Below are positions 1-8,500 of a stretch of DNA of 64,000 nucleotides, in pieces (the first letter of the stretch is position 1; every line of letters begins with the position of its first letter). The translations under genes and the position numbers were made by a program. This stretch comes from Pseudomonas sp. DTU12.3 (GTDB lineage: Bacteria > Pseudomonadota > Gammaproteobacteria > Pseudomonadales > Pseudomonadaceae). The notes beneath the pieces were generated by a model, which was not told the DNA's origin, ran no database searches, and saw nothing but the letters and a program-made list of their open reading frames with translations. The stretch is taken from the NCBI RefSeq assembly GCF_004124275.1, contig NZ_CP027218.1:124001-188000 (forward strand), written 5' to 3'.

Positions 1-1951
1 CGAAGTCACGGTAGATGAGAACGGCACGGTGAACATCATCGATGCGCAAACAGCGACGCGCTCCGGTCCTGCGCTGTTCAGCAATCTACGTGGAGAATGG
101 TTCGTCGATACCCGATTGCGCTTGCGCGGCGGCGGCTCAACCAGCATGACGCGTGCGGCTGAAGCCGAAGGTAAAGTGGAGGCGGGCAAACTGCGCACCC
201 GGCTGGAGGCATTCGAAAACCGCAAAGCGACTGCGCAGCAAGAACTTGAAAAAGCCCATCAGGCGATGAGCACGGCCACCACCGAAACGGTTGCGACTCA
301 CCGAGAACAATTCCTTAAGACGCTGGAAACACAACGAGCCGCCTATGGAGAAGCCTTGAGCGATCTCAAGGCATTGCATGTGTTTTCGCCAACGGCCGAC
401 TATCAGCAGAAATCCCTCAGCTACCTCAAGGCTCAACTTGAACTCACGCATGCCGGCATTCGTGAAGCATTGACCGTCTTCACGCCAAAATTGCGCAGCG
501 TACTGAATCATCTCGAACGGCAGGCCGAAGCCCGGGAGGATCGACAAATTGCCGAGGCGCGACAGATGATCACGCTCAATCAGGACATGATTACCCTACT
601 TGAGAATATTCAAGCGCGAATGCAAGAGCTGAAAACGTTCAAAAGGGATGGGTTGCACCTGATTCAACACACCCGCAGAACACTTCCGGCGTATTCGATC
701 GACGACCTCAAGGCGTTGCAGGTGACGCTGGCGCGCAACACTTGCCTGGCCGAACACTCAGTGGCAACGGCCGCCGAAGCCTGGCGCATCCTTGACCAGA
801 TTGTCGACACCGCCGACATTGCCGTGCAGGCATTGCGCGACACACTGGAGGAGCGCAGCGTCGCCCGGCTCGACGAGCGCATTGATAGCCTCAACGACCT
901 GATCGAGCAGTTCAACGTGCTCGATGAACGTCTTGGGGACTTCAACACCACCTACGCCGAACAGGTGCTTGAAGAGCCCTTTGCGCGGTTACGCGGACAA
1001 CTCGATCAGCTCAACCGCAACGCAAAACGCAATCTGGTACTGGTACTTGAAGAACGGGATACCTTGAGAAGCCAGCCAGTGCCACCTCCACAACCGCCGC
1101 GGCCAAAGAAGAAGTTCATCCATACACGCTACAACGGCATGCTGATCGGTGAGCCACGCCTGACTGGACAGGGACTGGGAACCGATCTGGTCGACATCAA
1201 GTCACCTCTTACCAACAAGGTGATTGCCACGTTCCATCAGAAGACACCCGGAGTCTGGGTTGAACGTGTAAGCAATACGTCACCCAAGATCCCGACCCCC
1301 GCACTTGAAACCAGCCTGAACAAAGGACAGACCTTGCTCGATACGCTGGCAGCGTTTACTACCCGCATGGATGAACTCATCAAACAGCCGGGGCGCTCGC
1401 CAGTCGGCGTCGAGTTTCTGTTTCATCAACAGGCCCTGCAACTGGAACACATCAGTAGTGCCATCGAACAGGCACTGACAGACAAAAATGCCACCGAGAG
1501 CAACCTGCGCTCGGCCGCAGTCATCAACAAAAAGCTCAGCGATGCCGTCGACGATCTCTACCTGAAGGCCAGCACAGCCCTGCTGAAAATGACCAAAGAG
1601 CAACCACCCACGCTGATGGCGGTTTCGCGACTACAGAAAAACAACGCAATCAATATCGCCAAAACCGTCACCCGGCGACGCCTCAAAGGTGCCAAGGCAC
1701 TCTATCTGGACGAATACACCGTCACCGACCGGACCACACGCAAAGTGCTCTGGTATGCGCACTTCCTTTATTCGACTTCGTGGGTGCCGAACAAGTCGTT
1801 CCTTTATGCACGCCTCAAAACCCCGCTGGAGCAGCAACAGGGGCAGGAGTCCAATAGCATCCGCGGACTGAGTGGCACACAGCGGCTGGCCTACTATCGC
1901 AGCATGATCGGCCTGGATCAGGCGCAAACGTTGTTTTTCAACAGCGATTGA
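1..1951 (+). CDS. Giant dermonecrotic-toxin-like (DUF6543-type) protein, C-terminal part
   Basis: Only the last ~650 codons lie in the window; the frame is open from base 2 and has no start here, so the gene begins upstream. The visible part aligns block by block with the C-terminal 43% of the giant proteins at 5520 and 10233: a RLRLRGGG segment at the beginning, a long helical, coiled-coil-rich region, a block with TRYNGMLIGEPR and KVIATFH..TPG.WVERV, and a terminal block with RRRLKG and LWYAHF. I recall this architecture from large Pseudomonas proteins annotated as dermonecrotic toxin or DUF6543 proteins; the activity is not known to me. It is closer to the 5520 protein than to the 10233 protein because both share the WVERV block. 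No immunity-like gene follows; an AraC regulator starts 97 bases downstream. Family placement is fairly secure, function is not. Confidence 0.7.
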   Translation, partial: EVTVDENGTVNIIDAQTATRSGPALFSNLRGEWFVDTRLRLRGGGSTSMTRAAEAEGKVEAGKLRTRLEAFENRKATAQQELEKAHQAMSTATTETVATHREQFLKTLETQRAAYGEALSDLKALHVFSPTADYQQKSLSYLKAQLELTHAGIREALTVFTPKLRSVLNHLERQAEAREDRQIAEARQMITLNQDMITLLENIQARMQELKTFKRDGLHLIQHTRRTLPAYSIDDLKALQVTLARNTCLAEHSVATAAEAWRILDQIVDTADIAVQALRDTLEERSVARLDERIDSLNDLIEQFNVLDERLGDFNTTYAEQVLEEPFARLRGQLDQLNRNAKRNLVLVLEERDTLRSQPVPPPQPPRPKKKFIHTRYNGMLIGEPRLTGQGLGTDLVDIKSPLTNKVIATFHQKTPGVWVERVSNTSPKIPTPALETSLNKGQTLLDTLAAFTTRMDELIKQPGRSPVGVEFLFHQQALQLEHISSAIEQALTDKNATESNLRSAAVINKKLSDAVDDLYLKASTALLKMTKEQPPTLMAVSRLQKNNAINIAKTVTRRRLKGAKALYLDEYTVTDRTTRKVLWYAHFLYSTSWVPNKSFLYARLKTPLEQQQGQESNSIRGLSGTQRLAYYRSMIGLDQAQTLFFNSD

Positions 1952-2047
1952 GTCGCCCGGACGAACCATGCGAACGCCCGCCAACGCGCGGGCGTCTCGC
2001 GCGGCACGCTACTTGCTCGATTCCTGCGAACCCGAACGGAGGCGACC

Positions 2048-3040
2048 ATGCTGCACTCCCACCTCACCACCCTCAACGCCGTTTCTCTGATACTCAACAC
2101 CTTCAAGGCCGAAGGCTTGTCGAGCGACGCGCTACTGGCCGGCAGCGGCATCAGTGCGGCAGATTTGCACCGGGCCGATACGCGCATCACCACCAATCAG
2201 GAGATGCAGGTCTGCGCCAACGCGGTCGCTCTCAAACACGACATCGGCCTTGAATTGGGTCGTCGGATGCACGTTTCCTGTTACGGCATTCTCGGTTACG
2301 CACTGCTGACCTGTGCCACCTTCGGTGACGCATTGCGCCTGGCAATCAAATATCCGGCGCTGCTGGGAACACTTTTCGAACTGAGCCTGGAAGACGACGG
2401 CCAGCGCGTCTGGTTCGTGGCAGCCGACTACCGCGAAAGTCCTGCCATGGCGGTATTCAATGCCGAGTTCTGCCTGGTTTCGCTGAAACTGATCTGTGAC
2501 GACTTGCTCGGCCATCCTCTGCCGCTGCTCGCTACACGATTCGAACACGCTGCACCGGATTACCGCCACAGCTACGCCGAACACTTCGACAGCCCGCTGC
2601 ACTTCGCCGCCAAGGACAACGCCTTTGCCTTCGACCGGCGCTGGCTCGATCAGCCGTTGCCATTGGCCGATGCCATCACCCACCAGGCGATGGCCGAGCG
2701 CTGTCGCAAGCAAAACCTGGAGTTTACCGGGCGTCAGGCCTGGCTCGGACGCATCCGTCAGTTGCTCTGTGCCCAGTTGAACCCCGCGCCGGGTCTGGAA
2801 GGTCTGGCGCAGCAAATGAACTGTTCGCCGCGCACCCTGCGCCGGCATCTGAAGGACATGGGCAGCAGTTACCAGGAACTGCTCGATGAACTGCGCTTTG
2901 AACGGGCCAAGCAGATGCTGTGTGAGGATCAACTGCCGATTTACCGTATCGCCGAAACCCTTGGCTTCAGCGAGACCGCGAGTTTTCGCCACGCCTTCGT
3001 GCGCTGGAGCGGTGTCGCCCCCAGCCAGTTCAGGGCTTGA
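2048..3040 (+). CDS. AraC-family transcriptional regulator
   Basis: A 330-residue protein with an N-terminal arabinose-binding-like domain of AraC regulators (about residues 15-200) and a C-terminal AraC double helix-turn-helix (about 235-330). The second helix-turn-helix shows IYRIAETLGFSETASFRHAF and the usual W.G..PS.FR ending. The ATG is preceded by GGAGGCG at a good distance. It is probably a cytoplasmic activator answering a small ligand. It reads in the same direction as the acetylpolyamine amidohydrolase and polyamine-binding protein downstream, so control of polyamine use is a reasonable guess, but a REP pair and 205 bases separate them and nothing in the sequence proves the link. 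The ligand cannot be read from the sequence. Confidence 0.9.
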   Translation: MLHSHLTTLNAVSLILNTFKAEGLSSDALLAGSGISAADLHRADTRITTNQEMQVCANAVALKHDIGLELGRRMHVSCYGILGYALLTCATFGDALRLAIKYPALLGTLFELSLEDDGQRVWFVAADYRESPAMAVFNAEFCLVSLKLICDDLLGHPLPLLATRFEHAAPDYRHSYAEHFDSPLHFAAKDNAFAFDRRWLDQPLPLADAITHQAMAERCRKQNLEFTGRQAWLGRIRQLLCAQLNPAPGLEGLAQQMNCSPRTLRRHLKDMGSSYQELLDELRFERAKQMLCEDQLPIYRIAETLGFSETASFRHAFVRWSGVAPSQFRA

Positions 3041-3044
3041 AAGT

Positions 3045-3118
3045 CAAAAGATCGCAGCCTTCGGCAGCTCCTACAGGGATCGGTGCAGGAGCTGCCGAAG
3101 ACTGCGATCCTTTGATCC
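3045..3118. repeat. REP inverted pair (REPIN-like)
   Basis: Two head-to-head copies of the 30-odd-base REP unit (AAAGATCGCAGCCT.CGGCAGCTCCTAC and its complement) separated by a few bases, right after the AraC gene stop. The right arm has a few mismatches (GAAGACTGCGATCC). It lies between the AraC gene and aphA and could form a long hairpin in RNA. Confidence 0.9.
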
Positions 3119-3245
3119 TCAGGGGGCGAATTTCGGTCAGGATTTTTGGCCATATCGATCCCCTTTTGGCCTTTCCTGCCGTTCTCCGATTCGCCTCGCG
3201 CCGCAACACTGGGGGCAACCGAATCAGCCCTGCGGAGAACAACAA

Positions 3246-4271
3246 ATGCTGACGATCTACTCAGACGATCACCACCTGCACCATGGCCGCTGCGAACTCA
3301 TCGATGGCCAGCTCAAACCGTGCTTCGAAATGCCGTCGCGCGCCGACCACGTACTGCAACGGGTGCAAAACCAGAACCTCGGCCCGGTCGAGGCGCCGAA
3401 GGATTTCGGTCTCGAACCCATCGCGCGCATTCACAGCCGCGACTACCTCGACTTCTTCAAAGGTGCCTGGGATCGCTGGACCGAATTCAATACCGACGGT
3501 GATCTGCTGCCCTACACCTGGCCGGCACGCACCCTGCGCGCAATCAAACCGACCAGCCTGCATGGCCAACTCGGCTATTACAGTTTCGACGGCGGCGCAC
3601 CGATCACCGCCGGCACCTGGCAAGCGGCGTACAGCGCAGCGCAAGTTGCCCTGACCGCGCAAGCGCAGATCCAGGCTGGCGCGCGCAGTGCCTTCGCCCT
3701 GTGCCGTCCACCGGGACACCACGCCGCCAGCGATTTGATGGGCGGTTATTGCTACCTCAACAACGCCGCCATCGCCGCTCAGGCATTCCTCGATCAGGGC
3801 CACAAGAAAGTCGCAATCCTCGACGTCGACTATCACCACGGTAACGGCACGCAATCGATTTTCTATGAACGCAGCGATGTTCTGTTCACCTCGATCCACG
3901 GCCACCCGGAAGCGGAATTCCCGTTCTTCCTCGGCTATGACGACGAACGCGGAGAAGGCGCCGGTGAAGGTTTCAACTTCAACTACCCATTGCCGGCCGG
4001 CTCCGGCTGGGCTGCCTGGAGCGCGGCACTCGAACAGGCTTGCGCCGAGATCGACCGTTACGCTGCCGACATCATTGTCGTGTCGCTGGGTGTCGATACG
4101 TTCAAGGACGATCCCATCTCGCAGTTCAAGCTCGACAGCCCGGACTACCTGGCGATGGGCAAGCGTATTGCCGCCCTCGGCAAGCCGACGCTGTTCGTCA
4201 TGGAAGGTGGCTATGCCGTCGAAGAAATCGGCATCAACGCGGTGAACGTGCTGGAAGGTTTCGAACAATGA
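3246..4271 (+). CDS. aphA: Acetylpolyamine amidohydrolase (histone-deacetylase family)
   Basis: 341 residues of the arginase/deacetylase fold. It should remove acetyl groups from acetylated polyamines such as acetylputrescine or acetylcadaverine in the cytoplasm, using a catalytic zinc. The class motifs are visible: RPPGHHA (paired active-site histidines), ILDVDYHHGNGTQ (zinc Asp and His), and SLGVDTFKDDPI near the C-terminus (second zinc Asp). The start is the ATG at 3246, giving MLTIYSDDH, the expected N-terminus for this family; upstream in-frame starts would run through the REP element. The stop overlaps the start of the next gene (ATGA), so the amidohydrolase and the polyamine-binding protein are co-translated. 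The same pair is adjacent in P. aeruginosa as I recall (PA1409-PA1410). Confidence 0.93.
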   Translation: MLTIYSDDHHLHHGRCELIDGQLKPCFEMPSRADHVLQRVQNQNLGPVEAPKDFGLEPIARIHSRDYLDFFKGAWDRWTEFNTDGDLLPYTWPARTLRAIKPTSLHGQLGYYSFDGGAPITAGTWQAAYSAAQVALTAQAQIQAGARSAFALCRPPGHHAASDLMGGYCYLNNAAIAAQAFLDQGHKKVAILDVDYHHGNGTQSIFYERSDVLFTSIHGHPEAEFPFFLGYDDERGEGAGEGFNFNYPLPAGSGWAAWSAALEQACAEIDRYAADIIVVSLGVDTFKDDPISQFKLDSPDYLAMGKRIAALGKPTLFVMEGGYAVEEIGINAVNVLEGFEQ

Positions 4272-5368
4272 AAACCCTCAAGCAGGTCATCGTGCCGGCC
4301 TTGTGCGCCGCGCTGCTGAGCGGGGTCGTCCACGCTGAAGAACGCACGTTGCGCGTCTACAACTGGTTCGACTACATCACGCCCAAGGCCCTTGAAGACT
4401 TCAAGGCACAGAACACCCAGACCAAACTGGTCTACGACATCTTCGACACCAACGAAGCACTGGAAGCCAAGCTGCTCACCGGCAATTCCGGATACGACGT
4501 GGTAGTGCCGTCCAACGTGTTCCTCGCCAAGCAGATCGAAGCCGGGGTATTCCAGCCGCTGGATCGCAGCAAGCTGCCGAACTGGAGCCACCTCGATCCG
4601 AAACTGATGAAGCTGATCGAAGCCAACGATCCGGGCAACAAATTCGCCGTGCCGTACATGTACGGCACCATCCTGATTGGCTTCAACCCAGCCAAGGTAA
4701 AAGCTGCGCTGGGCGACAATGCGCCGGTGGACAGCTGGGATCTGATCTTCAAGGAAGAGAACATCAGCAAGCTCAAACAGTGCGGCGTCGCCCTGCTCGA
4801 TTCGCCGTCGGAGATCCTGCCGCTGGCCCTGCAACACCTGGGTCTCGATCCGAACAGCAAGAACCCGGCGGATTACGCCAAGGCCGAAGCGCTGCTGATG
4901 AAGATCCGTCCGTACGTGACCTACTTCCATTCGTCCAAGTACATGGCCGATATCGCCAACGGCGACATCTGCGTGGCGGTCGGCTATTCCGGCAGCTTCT
5001 CGCAAGCCGCCAACCGCGCCAAGGAAGCCAAAAACGGTGTGGTGGTCGATATGCGCCTGCCCAAGGAAGGCGCACCGATCTGGTTCGACATGCTCGCGAT
5101 ACCCAAGGGTGCGAAGAACACCGAGGACGCCTACACCTTCATCAATTACCTCCTGCAGCCAGCGGTGATCGCACCGGTCAGCGACTTTGTCGGTTATCCA
5201 AACCCGAACAAGGACGCCACCGAACGGGTCGATCCGGCGATCCGCAACAATCCCAACCTGTACCCGACGGATGCGGCGATGAGCACGCTGTACACCCTGC
5301 AACCGTTGCCTCGTGATGCCGAGCGGGCACGCACGCGGGCCTGGACCAAAATCAAATCAGGGACTTGA
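4268..5368 (+). CDS. Periplasmic polyamine-binding protein (PotF/SpuD family)
   Basis: 366 residues with a clear signal peptide (MKTLKQVIVPALCAALLSG, cleavage after VHA). The mature part matches PotF throughout: RVYNWFDYITP, DIFDTNEALEAKL, a FHSSKYMADIANGDICVAVG stretch, and the RTRAWTKIKSG ending. It should capture a polyamine in the periplasm for an ABC importer; no permease or ATPase is encoded nearby, so it must share one encoded elsewhere. The pocket segment that reads GWAGDVWQA in E. coli PotF (from memory) reads GYSGSFSQA here, losing the tryptophan and the aspartate. Together with the translational coupling to aphA this suggests an acetylated or otherwise altered polyamine as ligand; that is inference. 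Confidence 0.9.
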   Translation: MKTLKQVIVPALCAALLSGVVHAEERTLRVYNWFDYITPKALEDFKAQNTQTKLVYDIFDTNEALEAKLLTGNSGYDVVVPSNVFLAKQIEAGVFQPLDRSKLPNWSHLDPKLMKLIEANDPGNKFAVPYMYGTILIGFNPAKVKAALGDNAPVDSWDLIFKEENISKLKQCGVALLDSPSEILPLALQHLGLDPNSKNPADYAKAEALLMKIRPYVTYFHSSKYMADIANGDICVAVGYSGSFSQAANRAKEAKNGVVVDMRLPKEGAPIWFDMLAIPKGAKNTEDAYTFINYLLQPAVIAPVSDFVGYPNPNKDATERVDPAIRNNPNLYPTDAAMSTLYTLQPLPRDAERARTRAWTKIKSGT

Positions 5369-5386
5369 GCCATCAGGTAAAAAACG

Positions 5387-5413
5387 GACCCGCGCGCCCG
5401 CGGGTCTTTTTTT
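5387..5413 (+). terminator. Rho-independent terminator of aphA-potF operon
   Basis: Perfect 8-base stem GACCCGCG / CGCGGGTC with a 4-base loop, followed by seven T, 18 bases after the stop codon. Confidence 0.93.
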
Positions 5414-5519
5414 GCCTGCGATAACTATGTACCACCTGCCGCCACGGCCACTGATCTAACGTGCTGTCGTCCGGCGCTGCGCATCGCAGCGGCCGCAAAC
5501 GTCAGCCAAGGATATGGTC

Positions 5520-8500
5520 ATGTCAGAAAAACCGGCGCCCAGCGCCATCGATGTACTCAGCCAACTGGTGAGTGGCCCGTCGCTCAGTGAAGTGGCGGCG
5601 AACGCCTTGCTTCCTGCCCTGGTAAAGTCATACCCGCAACAGGTCATCGATCCGACCTTGGCCATTGTTGCCACGCCGACCTGGCGCTCCGATGGCCGGC
5701 AAATCGTCGCGGGGCCCTACCATTTCGAGTCGCTCACCGATGCACTGGTACGGCTGGCCCTGTCTGGCACCGCGATCACGCTCATCGACGGCGAACATTT
5801 TCTTACCGAACAACCGGACGTCATGCCTTGTGTCCAGTTACCCGTAGACATCGAAGCGGTTGGCGCCTTGCTCAACGAACTCGCCCCGCTGCTGCTCACG
5901 GCGCTGGAAGAACAGCAGATCGATTACTGGAACGAAACCATCAGCCCTTCCGTACCGCGCTGGCACCAACTTTCAGAGACCTTGCAGCAGGTCTGGAACG
6001 TCAGCGCCGACAACGGTTGGGATGCCGATCAACGGGCAATGGCGCTAGGCGTTTTCAAGAACCCGGACAAAACCGAACGAGCGCTCGAGGACACCTATCA
6101 GACTCGCACCTGTCTGATCGACCTTGATCTGGGCGATACCACCGACCGTAGCCATCTCAATGTCCTCGACACGGCTGTTCTGCTCGGCAGCAAAGGCGAA
6201 CGGACCATCATCCTCACGCATTCGGTTCCTCAGGGATTCCAGTGCTTCGACAGCTTCACCGACCTGGAAAAGTCCTTGCAGTGGCCTCTGCAGCCCGGCG
6301 CCGATGCGCTTCAAGTGCAATGGCGGCTATTCGAGCCAACAGGCAATTTTTTCGATCAGCAAGCCTGCGCGCTGATTGCGCTGGAAGCCCAGGCGATCGG
6401 TGAAGTCGACTTTTTCAAACGCCGTAATGACTCGATTGCTCTCGCGCATCTGGGCAGCGGCGCCAGCCCGGCCGCCGAGTCAAACCTGTCCCGCCGCTTC
6501 ACCCACACCGCACACGCCCTGCCGTCCTGGCTGGACAATGCCTCACCCGCAGACCAGACCCGCTATAGCCGGCACCTGCTGGATCTGGTCGCCGTGCAGC
6601 AACAGAATTCGGGCAAGAGTTTTCAGAGCGAAATCCCCGATATCCAGGCTTTTACCCTCGACAAGCTGAAAAAGGCGATCGACCGGACACCGACCCAGAA
6701 CTTCAAGCTGCAAGAAGTGGAAATAATCGATACCAGCGTTGTGGTCTGGGGCACATTTGTCGCACCGGAACAGCCGCAGACCCTGACCTTGTCCCTGGTC
6801 GATCTGGCGCTGCAGAATCTGGCCGGCTTGCCACTGGGCGACCTGTCGGTACGCTACCGCAACAGTAAGACACCGGTGCCGAAATGGATGACCGCCGCGT
6901 ACCTGGAAAACCTGGTCACGTCGGTCGATATCGGCAAGACCTATCCGCAGTTGCTCAAGCAACGCCTGGTCGAAGATAAAACCCAGGCTGCACGTCTGCA
7001 GCAGGTCTACAGCCGGCAATTGCCCGTTGAGTTATCGTTGCTGGCGCTGCAACACAAGATCCGTGGCGAAGCAGGCATTGATGAGCAAGGTTATCGCTAC
7101 GTCGTGGCGGCGCTGGCCGTGGAACCGACGGACAGACGCGTCGATGGCGAGGATATCGTCGTGCGCCCCCTGGCATTCGTCAAAAGTGATAAGGCCAGCG
7201 ATAGCGCAGACGAAGTGGTCAACATGTTCGTGATCGGCCCACGCGATGCGGACAAGGGCCCTTGCCTGCTCTATCGTCCGTTGTTCGATGTGCCGCTGCT
7301 GCAATACCCGTCAAGGGCAAATCTGCTGTACGCGATCAAGCATTCGAACCCACTGCGCCAGTCGGTACTGGCCTGGTTGCCGGACAAGGTACGCTTCGAT
7401 TATTCGCAATACGTTTTTCCCGGAACCCTGCCTTCGGCGTGGACCATTCCGCAACTGTTGATCGACCCAGGCTCGGCGACAGATGACCGTGCAAACGTGA
7501 CTATGTCTGGCCAGGTGATCGAGCCGGAAGTATTGGCAAGCCTGTTCAAAACCAACACCGAGGCACTGATCACTTTGGCCGATCGCGTGTCGGTGTCGAA
7601 TGTCGAAGCCCGCTGGGCCACACTCAAGCGCGGTGGCTGGGCACTGTTCAATGCGGCGCTGCCGTTTCTGGGGCGTAGCGTCGGTACTGCGGCGTGGATC
7701 TGGCAAATAATGGACGACCTGCAAGAGGTCACCGATGCACAAAACCAGCAGCAACCCGTGCCCTGGACCGCGCTGACCGACATCCTCCTGTCGCTGGGCA
7801 TGGCGCTCGCGCATCGAGCCGCGACACGCAAGCAACCGCAGCGAGCGCGATCCGGCGTTCTCCCCGAGAAAACCCCTCCAGCCAGCAAACCCGCAGCGCC
7901 CGCGAGCATTCGCTTCAATCGTCTTGCGGACATCAGTGGCACTGAACTGCCGGGCAATCACGAGCTGTCGCTGCACGTGCTCGGAGCCCTGGAACAATCG
8001 TCTTCGAGACTGGGCACGATACTCGACAGTCTGAAGGTGAGCCGACCGGAACCGCTGGCAACAGCCGCGACCGAAGGCGCGTACCGCCATCTTCGCAGCG
8101 CCGGGCAAAAGTGGTACGCCGAGGTCGGCGAACGCTGGTTCGAAGTCGGTCTCAATGACAATGAAGATGTGCAGATCATCGACACGCGCCAGCAACCCAT
8201 GCGCACCGGTCCGCTGTTGCTCGCCAATGCGCGTGGGCAATGGTTTGTCGATTTACGCCTGCGCCTGCGCGCCGGCGGCCTCAAAAGTCGACGTAAACAG
8301 TTACTGAAAAAGAATGCCGAACAGTTAAGACAGAAAAAAAGTGATATGGCTGTATTAGATGCCAGCCTTCCCGGCAAGAGCAGTGAGTTGTCCAAAGTCC
8401 GGAGTGCCATGCTGGTGGCCACCCCGGAAAATGCTGAAAGCACCCGCCAGGCATTTCTCGATACGCTCGACGCCCAAATGAATGACTACAGCAGCCACAT

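Noticed and set aside
2886..3245. N-terminal extension of aphA through the REP element
   Set aside because: It would read in another frame through the AraC gene end and the REP pair; the family starts at MLTIYSDDH (3246).
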